The position numbers and the translations under genes were made by a program. Positions 51,482-60,561 of a stretch of DNA of 64,000 nucleotides are shown here, one piece after another. Each line of letters opens with the position of its first letter. Positions within the stretch are counted from its first letter, which is position 1. The notes beneath the pieces were generated by a model that saw nothing but the letters and a program-made list of their open reading frames with translations, was not told the DNA's origin and did no database searches. Source of the stretch: SCTD01 sp963784675 (GTDB lineage Bacteria > Actinomycetota > Actinomycetes > Mycobacteriales > SCTD01); contig CAWASE010000019.1 in assembly GCA_963784675.1 (NCBI GenBank), forward strand, positions 186,001 to 250,000, given 5' to 3'.

Positions 51482-52572
51482 GCCCGACCGTCGACGTCGT
51501 CGTCTGCGGCCTCGGGGGCGTCGGCAGTGCGACCGCGGCGGTGCTGGCCGAGCGGGGCAGCAGGGTGCTGGGCCTGGACCGGCACGGGCCGGTGCACGAC
51601 CAGGGCGCCTCGCACGGCCAGACGCGCATCGTCCGCAAGGTGTACTTCGAGGGCGCCGGGTACGTCCCGCTGCTGCTGCGCGCCTACGAGCTGTGGCAGG
51701 ACGCCGGCCTGCTCACCCGCACCGGCGGTCTGTTCCTCGGCGAGCCGGGCAGCCGGGTCTTCGACGGCAGCCTCGCGTCGGCGGTCGCCCACGGGCTGCC
51801 GCACGAGGTGCTGGACGGCGCGGAGGTGACGGCGCGCTTCCCGGGGGTGACGCCGCCGCCCGGCACCGTGGCCCTCTACGAGGCCGACACCGGCGTCGTC
51901 CACCCGGAGGACGCGGTGCGTCGCTGCCTGGACCGGGCTGCCCGGCACGGCGCCGACCTGCGGCACGGCGAGGCGCTGCTGTCCTGGAAGCCCACCGGGG
52001 ACGGCGTCCGGGTGCGGACCGGGCGGGGCACGGTCGAGGCCGGGGCGCTCGTGCTGGCTCCCGGGCGGTGGGCCCCACAGCTGCTGGCCGACCTGGGTCT
52101 GCCGCTGCAGGTCGCACCCCGCGTCATGCACTGGTTCGACCCGCCGGGCGGAGCCGGCGCGTTCGCCCCGGACCGGTTCCCCGTCTGGATCTGGGAACGG
52201 CCGGACGGGACGTCGCCGTACGGCGTGCCGGCGACGGCCGGGCCGACCGGCGGGGTCAAGGCGGCGATGCACCACAGCACCGTCCGCGACCCGGCGCAGT
52301 GGACCCCGCAGCAGCTCGGGGACCTGCTCGCGCCGCTGCTGCCCGGCCTCGGGCACCGGGTGCAGCGCTCGGTCGACTGCGCCTACACCCTCACCCCCGA
52401 CCACGACTTCGTCGTCGGCCGCTACCCGGGCCAGGAGCGGGTGCTGATCGCGTGCGGGTTGTCCGGCCACGGCTTCAAGCTCACGCCGGTGCTCGGCGAG
52501 GCGCTGGCCGACCTGGCCGTCGACGGGACGTCCCCGCACGACCTGTCGCTGTTCGACCCCGTCCGGTTCTGA
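51478..52572 (+). CDS. FAD-dependent amine oxidase, SolA/monomeric sarcosine oxidase type
   Basis: Oxidises N-methylated amino acids or related secondary amines to the amine and formaldehyde with H2O2. 364 residues: FAD motif VVVCGLGGVGSATAAVLAERG, SHGQTRIVRKVYFEGAGYVPLL, and the covalent-FAD Cys region VDCAYTLTPDHDFVVG followed by GLSGHGFKLTPVLGEALA. The GTG overlaps the preceding hydrolase stop. Exact substrate (sarcosine, N-methyltryptophan or other) is not decided by the sequence. Confidence 0.88.
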   Translation: MSPTVDVVVCGLGGVGSATAAVLAERGSRVLGLDRHGPVHDQGASHGQTRIVRKVYFEGAGYVPLLLRAYELWQDAGLLTRTGGLFLGEPGSRVFDGSLASAVAHGLPHEVLDGAEVTARFPGVTPPPGTVALYEADTGVVHPEDAVRRCLDRAARHGADLRHGEALLSWKPTGDGVRVRTGRGTVEAGALVLAPGRWAPQLLADLGLPLQVAPRVMHWFDPPGGAGAFAPDRFPVWIWERPDGTSPYGVPATAGPTGGVKAAMHHSTVRDPAQWTPQQLGDLLAPLLPGLGHRVQRSVDCAYTLTPDHDFVVGRYPGQERVLIACGLSGHGFKLTPVLGEALADLAVDGTSPHDLSLFDPVRF

Positions 52573-52617
52573 GCTCCGCCGACGTCGCGGGCGGGCTGGT
52601 CCTGAAGGTGGGCCGGC

Positions 52618-53070
52618 TCAGGCCGGCGGGAAGCCGCCGGTGGCGACCGGGCTCCAGGTCTGCGGTGTCACGCGCAGCAGCACCTTGCCCTGGCGGGTCA
52701 TCGCAGCCCGGTACTCCGCCCAGTCGGGGTGCTCGCCGGAGATGCTGCGGTAGTAGTCGACGAACGCCTCGAGCGCGTCGGGCAGGTCGAGCACCTCGAT
52801 CGTCCCCTCGACCTGCACCCAGGGCCCGTCCCAGTCGTCGGACAGCACGACGACGGTGGCGCGCGCGTCGCGACGGGCGTTGACGGTCTTGGCGCGCTGC
52901 GGATAGGTGGCCACGACGATGCGGCCCCGGTCGTCGACGCCGCAGCTGACGGGGGACAGCGCCAGCCGTCCGTCCCGGCGGTGCGTGCCCAGCAGGGCGC
53001 GGTGCCGGGGGCGCAGGAAGGTCAGCAGCTCGGGCAGGTCGACCTGTGTGTTCGTGGCGGTCCGCGGCAT
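52618..53070 (-). CDS. PPOX class F420-dependent oxidoreductase
   Basis: A 150-residue split-barrel flavin/F420-binding protein: HRALLGTHRRDGRLALSPVS, DDRGRIVVATYPQRAKTVN, ATVVVLSDDWDGPWVQVEGT and YYRSISGEHPDWAEYRAAMT. Close relatives use F420, which fits an actinomycete, but reductase activity is inferred. The ATG at 53070 is chosen; the frame is open upstream into the divergent ABC operon promoter. Confidence 0.86.
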   Translation of the reverse strand: MPRTATNTQVDLPELLTFLRPRHRALLGTHRRDGRLALSPVSCGVDDRGRIVVATYPQRAKTVNARRDARATVVVLSDDWDGPWVQVEGTIEVLDLPDALEAFVDYYRSISGEHPDWAEYRAAMTRQGKVLLRVTPQTWSPVATGGFPPA

Positions 53071-53211
53071 GCCGTCCACCGTAGGCGGGATGGACCGGTG
53101 AGCCCGGCCGGTCGCCCCGGTCGGTAGTGGTGTGGGGCACGTCGTCGCTCGCACAAACCTGTCGCAGCCGCCGACTAGCGTCGCGATCACGAACGATGGA
53201 GAGGGGAACCG

Positions 53212-54201
53212 GTGGCAGACGTCATCACCGCGCACGGGCTGGTCAAGCGCTACGGCAAGGGCGAGAAGCAGGTCGTCGCGCTCGACGGGCTCGACCTGAC
53301 GGTCCCCGAGGGCACGGTGCTCGGGCTGCTCGGGCCCAACGGCGCCGGCAAGACCACGGCGGTCCGCGTGCTCGCCACCCTGCTCGAGCCCGACGAGGGC
53401 ACGGCGATCGTCGCCGGCATCGACGTGCTGGCCGACCCGCAGGGCGTGCGCGAGCGGATCGGCCTGTCGGGCCAGTACGCCGCGGTCGACGAGTACCTGA
53501 GCGGCTTCGAGAACCTCGACATGATCGGGCGGCTGTACCGGCTCGGCCGTCGTGGGTCCCGCGAGCGGGCCCGCGAGCTGCTGCAGCGGTTCCACCTCGA
53601 CGACGCCGCCGACCGGTCCGTGAAGACCTACTCCGGCGGCATGCGGCGGCGCCTGGACCTGGCCGGGGCGCTGGTGGCCGCGCCGAAGGTGCTCTTCCTC
53701 GACGAGCCGACCACCGGCCTGGACCCGCGCAGCCGCACCGACATGTGGGAGGTCATCCGCGAGCTCGTCGCGTCGGGCACCACGCTGCTGCTGACCACGC
53801 AGTACCTGGAGGAGGCCGACCGGCTCGCCGACGACATCGTCGTCATCGACCACGGCCGCGTCATCGCACAGGGCACGTCCGACGAGCTGAAGAGCCAGGT
53901 CGGCGGCGAGCGGGTCGAGCTCGTCGTGGCCCGCGCCGACGACCTGGCCGCCGCGCGTCTGACGCTCGGCGAGTTCGCGGTGGGCGAGGTCGTCGTCGAC
54001 GCGACGACACGGCAGCTGGTCGCGCCGGTCAGCGGGGGAGCCCGAGCCCTCGTCGAGACCCTGAAGCGCCTGGACGAGCAGGGCATCGCGGTGCTCGACG
54101 TCGGCGTCCGGCGACCCACGCTCGACGACGTCTTCCTCAGCCTGACCGGGCGGTCGACCGTCGCCGAGGACCAGGTCCAGACCGAGGCGGTGCCGGCATG
54201 A
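53212..54201 (+). CDS. ABC transporter ATP-binding protein (DrrA type)
   Basis: A 329-residue ATPase of a type-2 exporter: Walker A GPNGAGKTTAV, Q-loop LSGQYAAVDEYLSG, signature YSGGMRRRLDLAGAL, Walker B VLFLDEPTTGLDPRS, then a His switch (TTQYLEEADRL) and a C-terminal DrrA-like domain. GTG start with GGAGAGGGG upstream and a TAGCGT hexamer at 53174-53179. The stop overlaps the permease gene (ATGA). Exports a hydrophobic compound, lipid or drug; substrate unknown. Confidence 0.94.
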   Translation: MADVITAHGLVKRYGKGEKQVVALDGLDLTVPEGTVLGLLGPNGAGKTTAVRVLATLLEPDEGTAIVAGIDVLADPQGVRERIGLSGQYAAVDEYLSGFENLDMIGRLYRLGRRGSRERARELLQRFHLDDAADRSVKTYSGGMRRRLDLAGALVAAPKVLFLDEPTTGLDPRSRTDMWEVIRELVASGTTLLLTTQYLEEADRLADDIVVIDHGRVIAQGTSDELKSQVGGERVELVVARADDLAAARLTLGEFAVGEVVVDATTRQLVAPVSGGARALVETLKRLDEQGIAVLDVGVRRPTLDDVFLSLTGRSTVAEDQVQTEAVPA

Positions 54202-55001
54202 GCGCGCTGACCCTGACGCTGGCCGACGGCGCCGTCGTGGCCAAGCGCAACCTCATCAAGATCAGGCGGTTGCCGGAGCTGCTGGTGTTCAGCACCCTGC
54301 AGCCGATCATGTTCATCCTGCTGTTCGCCTACGTCTTCGGCAGCGCGATCGACGTCCCGGGCAGCAGCTACCGCGAGTTCCTCATCGGCGGCATCTTCGC
54401 CCAGACCGTGATCTTCGGTGCCACCACCACCGGCGCGGGGCTGGCCGAAGACATGCAGAAGGGCATCATCGACCGCTTCCGCTCGCTGCCGATGGCGCGC
54501 TCGGCGGTGCTGCTGGGCCGCACCGCCAGCGACGTCGCCATCAACGTCCTGACCGTGACGGTGATGGCGCTGACCGGGCTGGCGGTGGGCTGGCGCATCC
54601 GCACCTCCGTGCTGGAGGCGCTGGCCGGCTTCGCGCTGCTGCTGCTGTTCGCGTTCGCGATCTCGTGGGTCTTCGCCTTCGTCGGCCTGCTCGTGCCCTC
54701 GCCGGAGGTGGTCAACAGCGCCTCGTTCATCGTGATCTTCCCGCTGACGTTCCTGGCCAACACCTTCGTGCCCAGCGCCGGTCTGCCTGGTCCGCTCAAG
54801 ACCATCGCGGAGTGGAACCCGGTCTCCTCGCTGACCCAGTCGGTGCGCGAGCTGTTCGGCAACCTCGGCGCGAACCCGCCCGAGCCCGGCACCTGGTCGC
54901 TGCAGCACCCGGTGGTCTACACGCTGCTGTGGATCGCGCTGATCCTGGCCGTGTTCGTGCCGGTGTCCACCCGCCAGTACCGCCGCGCCGCCGGCCGCTA
55001 G
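54198..55001 (+). CDS. ABC-2 type transporter permease (DrrB type)
   Basis: A 267-residue membrane protein with six predicted helices: PIMFILLFAYVFG, the FLIGGIFAQTVIFGATTTGAG segment, VAINVLTVTVMALTGLAVGW, ALLLLFAFAISWVFAFVGLL, VIFPLTFLANTFVPSAGLP and a last helix near LLWIALILAVFVPVS. Partner of the ATPase at 53212, whose stop overlaps its ATG. The SKARE-like SPEVVNSASFIVIFP region is typical of DrrB. Confidence 0.93.
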   Translation: MSALTLTLADGAVVAKRNLIKIRRLPELLVFSTLQPIMFILLFAYVFGSAIDVPGSSYREFLIGGIFAQTVIFGATTTGAGLAEDMQKGIIDRFRSLPMARSAVLLGRTASDVAINVLTVTVMALTGLAVGWRIRTSVLEALAGFALLLLFAFAISWVFAFVGLLVPSPEVVNSASFIVIFPLTFLANTFVPSAGLPGPLKTIAEWNPVSSLTQSVRELFGNLGANPPEPGTWSLQHPVVYTLLWIALILAVFVPVSTRQYRRAAGR

Positions 55002-55006
55002 CACCC

Positions 55007-55546
55007 GTGCGCCGCGCCCCGTCGCTGCTGGCCGCGGCGGGCGCCGGGGCGCTGCTCACCGTGGCCGTGCTGGCGGGCCCCTGGCGCTCCGACGGCGCCC
55101 CGCCGGCCGCTGCGGTCGCGTCGTCCGTACCGGACGCCCGGCCGGGCGGCGGGCTGCTGCGGGCCGCGGCCGGCGGCGACGGCGACTCCTGGAAGGACAC
55201 CGGAGGCCGCTCCTACCGGCTCGGCCTGATCAACACCCCGGAGATCGGCGGCGCACGGGAGCAGTGCTGGGGACAGCAGGCCGCCGCGGAGCGGCGCCGG
55301 CTGACCGCCGACGGCTTCACCGCGCTGGTCTACGCCACCGACCGCTACGGCCGGGGGGTCAGCGTGGTGACCCTGCCCGACGGCACGAACCTCAACGTCA
55401 GGCTGGCCAGGACCGGCTTTGCCGACGACCGCTATCTGGCGCAGTTCCGCTCCGAGAACCCGTCGCTGGCGAGCGAGCTGGACGTCGCGTTCGCGGCCGC
55501 GCGCCGCGAACGCCTCGGACTCTGGGGTGCCTGCCCCAGCCGATGA
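55007..55546 (+). CDS. Exported thermonuclease (SNase)-fold protein
   Basis: A 179-residue protein with an N-terminal signal/anchor (LLAAAGAGALLTVAVLAG), then the staphylococcal-nuclease fold: DGDSW, YRLGLINTPEIGG, ATDRYGRGVSVVTLPDGTNLN, VRLARTGFAD. The Arg of YRLG, Glu of NTPE and Arg of DRYGR match catalytic positions, but the usual metal-binding Asp (xDTPE) is Asn, so activity may be reduced. GTG start at 55007, 6 bases after the permease stop. Confidence 0.82.
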   Translation: MRRAPSLLAAAGAGALLTVAVLAGPWRSDGAPPAAAVASSVPDARPGGGLLRAAAGGDGDSWKDTGGRSYRLGLINTPEIGGAREQCWGQQAAAERRRLTADGFTALVYATDRYGRGVSVVTLPDGTNLNVRLARTGFADDRYLAQFRSENPSLASELDVAFAAARRERLGLWGACPSR

Positions 55547-55556
55547 CCGGCGGCGA

Positions 55557-56216
55557 TCAGCCGCCGCGGGGCCGCGCCGGCGTCCGGGAGGCGCCGACGT
55601 TGGCCTTGAGCCACGCGTTCACCGGGCCGACCGCCCGCCAGGCGGCGACGATCCGGTCCAGGCAGACCGGCTCGTGCAGCCACGGCTCGGGTTCCAGGTC
55701 CAGCCCGACCGACAGCGCCTTGTGGTGCAGCAGGTCGGCGCGCGGGTGCTGCGCCTCGTACGGTTTCGGCAGCCGCTTGAGGCGGTCACCTTGAACCTGG
55801 AAGCCCTCGCCGGTCAGCCCGTCGAGCAGCGTGGCGAGACCGCTGCCGGTCCGCGCGTCGGCGATCGCCGCGCGCAGGCGCTGCGCCTGGTCGGTGGCGG
55901 TGTGCCAGTAGCCGCCGCCCAGGAACAGTCCCTCGGCTCCGAGCTGCACGTACAGGGCGCCGGAGTCGCCGTTCTCGACGACCGCCGCGGCGTGGTCCTT
56001 GTACGGCGTCTTGTCCTTGCTGAACCGCACGTCGCGATAGGGCCGGAAGAACTTCGCCGCGCCGAACTCCGGCTCCAGCGCTGCCAGCAGCTCCCTCATC
56101 GGAGCGGCGACGCACTCGTCGTAGACCGCCTTGTGGTCGCTCCAGTAGGCCTTGGTGTTGTCGGCGGTCAGCCCGTCGTAGAACTCCAGCGCCGTCTCGG
56201 GGAAGCCGCTGAACAT
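55557..56216 (-). CDS. DUF2461 family protein
   Basis: A 219-residue protein of the DUF2461 (TIGR02453) family of unknown function: MFSGFPETALEFYDGLTADN, TKAYWSDHKAVYDECVAAP, FRPYRDVRFSKDKTPYKDHA and LGAEGLFLGGGYWHTATDQ. The start overlaps the stop of the upstream GNAT gene (TGATG), so the two are co-transcribed. The family has no proven activity; the conserved RDVRFSKDKTPYK segment suggests nucleic acid or phosphate binding, which is only a guess. Confidence 0.92.
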   Translation of the reverse strand: MFSGFPETALEFYDGLTADNTKAYWSDHKAVYDECVAAPMRELLAALEPEFGAAKFFRPYRDVRFSKDKTPYKDHAAAVVENGDSGALYVQLGAEGLFLGGGYWHTATDQAQRLRAAIADARTGSGLATLLDGLTGEGFQVQGDRLKRLPKPYEAQHPRADLLHHKALSVGLDLEPEPWLHEPVCLDRIVAAWRAVGPVNAWLKANVGASRTPARPRGG

Positions 56217-56734
56217 CAGGGCTCCGTCAGGTCGGTGTGCAGGCGCAGCTGGCGTTGCGCGGCGCCGTCGCCGGTCTCCAGCGACCGGACGGCGCCGTCG
56301 GGCTCCCAGCCGGCGGCCAGCAGGAACGTGCGGGTGGCGGGGTCGCCCTCGAAGGCCCAGCAGCGTGCGCGCGAGGCGCCCCAGCCCCGCCAGTGCTCGA
56401 CCGAGGCTGCGAGCAGCCGCGAGCCGTGCCCGCGACGGCCCCAGCGTGGCTCGACGAGCAGCGTCAGGACCTCAGCGGTCGCGTCGCCCTCGCCCGGTCC
56501 GCTCGCGGCGAACCCGACCAGCTCGTCGCGCTCGAAGGCGACGAGCAGCCGGTGCTCGCGCGAGGGCGGCGACTCGACCGCGCCGAGCCACAACGCCGCC
56601 GCCTGCACCTCCGGGACGTCCAGGGCGGCGGCCGGCAGCAGCTCGCTGTAGGCGGTGCGCCAGGTCGACAGCTGCACCCGGGCCACGCGCTCGGCGTCCT
56701 CGGGGCGAGCTGGGCGCACGCTGACATCAGCCAT
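56216..56734 (-). CDS. GNAT family N-acetyltransferase
   Basis: A 172-residue GNAT: VRPARPEDAERVARVQLSTWR, TAYSELLPAAALDVPEV, VLTLLVEPRWGRRGHGSRLLAAS (acetyl-CoA loop RRGHGS) and ARCWAFEGDPATRTFLLAAGWEPDG. ATG 56734 with a TAGGCT hexamer 7 bases upstream, so probably leaderless. The acceptor is unknown. Confidence 0.88.
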   Translation of the reverse strand: MADVSVRPARPEDAERVARVQLSTWRTAYSELLPAAALDVPEVQAAALWLGAVESPPSREHRLLVAFERDELVGFAASGPGEGDATAEVLTLLVEPRWGRRGHGSRLLAASVEHWRGWGASRARCWAFEGDPATRTFLLAAGWEPDGAVRSLETGDGAAQRQLRLHTDLTEP

Positions 56735-56739
56735 CGGCC

Positions 56740-59045
56740 TCAGCCTAGGCTGCCTGCTCCCGCCGTGCCCGTCCCGGCTGCCGGTGCGGCCGGGCCGGTC
56801 AGGTCGATCCGTCCCGCGACGCCCGCGCCGGGCCGACCGAGCGCCGGCCCCACCCTTAGCGCCTCCCGGCTGCGGGCCTGCTCCTGCCGGTCCATCGCCG
56901 CGAGCAGCCGGGTGGCGGTGTGCCGTCCGAGCGAGCGGTACGCCTCGAACCGCTGGTCGTCGTAGAGCTGGTCCATCGTCGAGTGGTAGGGGAACCGCGG
57001 GTCCTTGAGCTTGTAGGCGCGGACGTCCCAGGGGGCGTCGTCGGTGACGGCGAGCTTGGCCACCCCCAGGACACCGACGCGGCCGTCGGGGTAGGTGATC
57101 GTGCCGACCGCGTGGTCGTTGCGCGCCCAGCCCGTCGTCGGGTCGGTGGCCATGGCCGACGGATCCAGCGCGATCTCGACCCCCAGCTCGCTGCGGGCCA
57201 TCGCGATGGCCTGTCCCAGGGTGGCGCTGGAGTCTGCGGAGTCGCCTGAGCCGTCCAGGCACCAGACCGTCGTGCAGCCGCGGCGCAGCAGCTCCAGCAG
57301 GCCCAGGTTCTCCCAGTGCCCGCCGTCGGAGACGTAGAGCCAGTGGTCGTCCCACCGGTTGCGACCGAACATCTCGCGGACCAGGTAGCGCGGCCCGGGC
57401 TCGGCCCGACGGCGCGCGAGGGCGGCGGTCAGGCGCCTGGGCGACCACAGCGGGTGGCGCACCGCCGGCTCGTCCCTCGGCCACGTCTCGGGCCGCGCCG
57501 GGTTCGGCAGCCACATGCCCAGGCGCACGTTGGCGACGGTGAGCAGCAGGCGCAGCGCCGGCCTGGTCTCGCGTCCCATCACGGGACTGATCGCCGCGCC
57601 GGAGATCGCGACGGCCCCCGGCACGGTCAGGGTGCGGGCGCCGACGACCCGTTCGTAGCGCGCTGTGTCCACCAGCGGGCCGAGCGCAGGCGCGCCGCAC
57701 TTCTGCCGCGAGAACACGAAGGACACGCAGCCCCGCCCAGGCGGGACGTCGTCCAGGCCCGAGACGTTGCCCGCGGCACAGACCAGCAGCTCCGGGACTG
57801 TCCCGTGCGTGTCGAGCGTGGAGAGCCGGACGGGGACGCTGTACGGCAGCTCGCACGCCTGGGTCGGCGAGATGCGGTGCGTGGCGAAGGCGCTGCACAG
57901 CCGTTCCTTGTAGAACGGGTGCATCGAGGTCCGGTTGATGTTGGTCAGCAGCTCGTGCAGCAGGACCGCGGCCAGCGCCGCACCGGTCAGGGCCAGCTCG
58001 CGCGGCCAGGAGGTCGCGAGCACTGCGTCTTTGGTCCACTTCAGGAACGGCAGCACCAGCAGCAGCGAGACCAGCCCGGACGCCAGCCAGGGCAGCACCG
58101 CCCGCCCGAACCGGTTGCCCACGACGTGGGAGGCGGTCTGGACGGTGCGCGTCACGACGCCGACCGTGGCGGCGACGGTGGCGAGCACCGCGGGCAGCTG
58201 CAGGCGCAGGCTGCCACCGCGGTCGCCGGAGAAGCCGAGCCGCGTCATCGAGGTCTGCGCCGCACCGCCCATGGCGTCGCTGCGGCCGAGCTCCCACAGG
58301 GCGAGCACGAGCGCCGGGGTGAGCACCAGCAGGACGACCGCACCGGCCAGGAGCAGCAGCAGCCGGGTCGACCAGGCACGGAGGAACGCCGTCGTGCGCG
58401 GCCAGGGCTCCTGGAACCGGTCCAGGATCCGCTCGGCGTAGACCGCGCCGAACGACAGCGTGACCAGCGCCCCCAGCAGCACCAGCACCCAGGTGCTGAC
58501 CCCGTAGGACGGGTCGGCGCGCGTCAGCAGGCCCGGCTGGGCCCAGCGGTAGGCCCAGCCCAGCGGGCGGGCCAGAACGAACAGGCTCAGCCACAGGATG
58601 GAGAGGTTGCTGAGCATCCCGTAGAACAGGTTCAGCCCCAGCCGCAGCTTCACCGTCAGGTCGGGGACCAGATAGGTGCTGTGGTTCCGCAGCCAACCGG
58701 CCTCGGCCGAGCCGGGGGCGTAAGGCGGGGTCGACGCGAACAGCTCCTGATCGGTGCTGGCGGCCACGATCGCGTGCGAGGCGCGATGTAGCTTCCGCCG
58801 GAGACCGCCGACAGCCAGGTCGCGCGCGCCAGGACGTCGTGCTCGCGCAGCACCTGCAGGGCGCCGAGGTTGTACGCCGCCGAGCGCAGCCCGCCGCCGC
58901 TGCAGCTGATGCCGCTGGGCTCGGCGCCCCCGGCCAGCAGGGTGCTCGGGAGCGGCCCGGTGGTCGGTTCGGGGGAGTCCGGTCGGCTCGGGTCGTGCCG
59001 GCCGACCAGCCAGTCGCCGAAGCCAGGTCTGCTGCGCGTCGCCAT
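56740..59045 (-). pseudogene. Patatin-like phospholipase with membrane insert, one frame break
   Basis: The minus-strand ATG at 59045 opens a patatin N-terminus: SGGGLRSAAYNLGAL (oxyanion motif) and nucleophile Ser82 in SAVSGGSYIA. About 270 bases in, near 58772, one base is missing. Coding continues in another frame from SHAIVAASTDQELF through about six membrane segments, then ends with the catalytic-Asp motif VSDGGHWENLG about 490 residues later and a stop at 56740. Ser and Asp are thus separated by a large hydrophobic insertion. Restored length about 763 residues. The gene is likely intact if the missing base is a sequencing error. Lipid hydrolysis at a membrane is inferred. Confidence 0.78.
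56742..56747 (-). promoter_or_regulatory. Possible -10 hexamer TAGGCT for the GNAT-DUF2461 pair
   Basis: TAGGCT on the minus strand ends 7 bases before the GNAT ATG, overlapping the end of the patatin-like gene; supports a separate leaderless transcript. Confidence 0.4.
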
Positions 59046-59151
59046 CTCGTCTCCCCCCGGAGAGCGCGGACTGCCACGCACGCTAGACCTGAACGGTCCA
59101 TCGGGTACAGATGCCAGCACGCAGACACCGCACGCAGACAGGAGCGCAGTT

Positions 59152-60528
59152 ATGCCCATCGCCACCACCGACCCGTCCACCGGTGCGGTTGTCCGGACCT
59201 TCGACGCGCTGTCGGACGCCGAGCTGGAGGAGCGGCTGGCCCGCGCCGCGGCAGCCTTCAGCTCCTACCGCAGGACGAGCTTCGCCGAGCGCGCCGGCTG
59301 GATGCGCGCCGCCGCCGACCGGCTCGACGCACAGGCCGAGCAGACGGCGGCCCTGATGACCCTGGAGATGGGCAAGACGCTCAAGGCGGCCCGGGCCGAG
59401 ATCGGCAAGTGTGCCGCGGCCTGCCGCTACTACGCCGAGCACGCCCAGGCGATGCTCGCGACCACCGGCGTCGACGCTGCGGCGGTGAAGGCCGTCCGGG
59501 CCGAGGTGCGCTGGCAGCCGATGGGGCCGGTGCTGGCCGTCATGCCGTGGAACTTCCCGCTCTGGCAGGCCATGCGCTTCGCCGCCCCGGCGCTGATGGC
59601 CGGCAACGTCGGGCTGCTCAAGCACGCCAGCAACGTGCCGCAGACCGCGCTGTACCTGGAGCAGGTGTTCGTCGAGGCCGGTTTTCCGGCCGACGTCTTC
59701 CAGACGCTGCTGATCGGCAGCGGCCAGGTCGAGCAGGTGCTGCGCGACGAGCGGGTGGTCGCCGCGACGCTCACCGGCAGCACCCCGGCCGGCAAGGCGG
59801 TCGCGGCCATCGCCGGCGAAGAGCTCAAGCCGACCGTGCTCGAGCTCGGCGGCAGCGACCCCTACGTCGTGATGCCGTCGGCCGACCTGGAGAAGGCGGC
59901 GACCACCGCCGCCACCGCCCGCTGCCAGAACAGCGGGCAGAGCTGCATCGCGGCCAAGCGCTTCCTCGTCCACACCGACGTGTACGACCGCTTCGCCGAG
60001 CTGTTCGCGGACGCGCTGCGTGCGCTCGTCGTCGGCGACCCGACCCACGACGCCACCGACGTCGGGCCGCTCGCCACCGAGCAGGGCCGCGTCGACGTCG
60101 AAGAGCTCGTGGCCGACGCCGTCGAGCAGGGCGCGACCGTCGTGCTCGGCGGGACGCGTCCGGACGGGCCGGGCTGGTTCTACCCGCCGACCCTGATCAC
60201 CGGGGTCACCGAGCAGATGCGCATGCACACCGAGGAGGTCTTCGGTCCGGTCGCGACCCTGTACCGCGTCGACGACCTGGACGCCGCCCTCGAGCTCGCC
60301 AACGTCACCGTGTTCGGACTGGGCAGCAACGTCTGGACGCAGGACCCGGACGAGCAGGAGCGCTTCATCACCGGGCTGCAGGCCGGCATGGTCTTCGTCA
60401 ACGGCATGACCGCCAGCTACCCAGAACTGCCGTTCGGCGGCATCAAGACCAGCGGGTACGGCCGCGAGCTGGCCGATCTGGGCATCCGCGAGTTCTGCCA
60501 CGCCAAGACGGTCTGGGTGGGGGAGTAG
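59152..60528 (+). CDS. NAD(P)-dependent aldehyde dehydrogenase (succinate-semialdehyde type)
   Basis: A 458-residue aldehyde dehydrogenase close to the GabD group: LMTLEMGKTLKAARAEIGKC, VMPWNFPLWQAMRFAAPALM, LTGSTPAGKAVA, LELGGSDPYVV (general base Glu), NSGQSCIAAKRF (catalytic Cys) and EVFGPVATLYR. The ATG has AGGAG 9 bases upstream. Succinate semialdehyde is the likely but unproven substrate. It is divergent from the patatin-like gene. Confidence 0.92.
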   Translation: MPIATTDPSTGAVVRTFDALSDAELEERLARAAAAFSSYRRTSFAERAGWMRAAADRLDAQAEQTAALMTLEMGKTLKAARAEIGKCAAACRYYAEHAQAMLATTGVDAAAVKAVRAEVRWQPMGPVLAVMPWNFPLWQAMRFAAPALMAGNVGLLKHASNVPQTALYLEQVFVEAGFPADVFQTLLIGSGQVEQVLRDERVVAATLTGSTPAGKAVAAIAGEELKPTVLELGGSDPYVVMPSADLEKAATTAATARCQNSGQSCIAAKRFLVHTDVYDRFAELFADALRALVVGDPTHDATDVGPLATEQGRVDVEELVADAVEQGATVVLGGTRPDGPGWFYPPTLITGVTEQMRMHTEEVFGPVATLYRVDDLDAALELANVTVFGLGSNVWTQDPDEQERFITGLQAGMVFVNGMTASYPELPFGGIKTSGYGRELADLGIREFCHAKTVWVGE

Positions 60529-60561
60529 CCGCACCGGCGCCCGGTGGGCTAGAACCAGCGG

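Noticed and set aside
59152..60528. Reading the aldehyde dehydrogenase from an upstream start at 58870
   Set aside because: The extra N-terminal 94 codons overlap the patatin-like gene in reverse and lack family similarity, while ATG 59152 has an AGGAG site.
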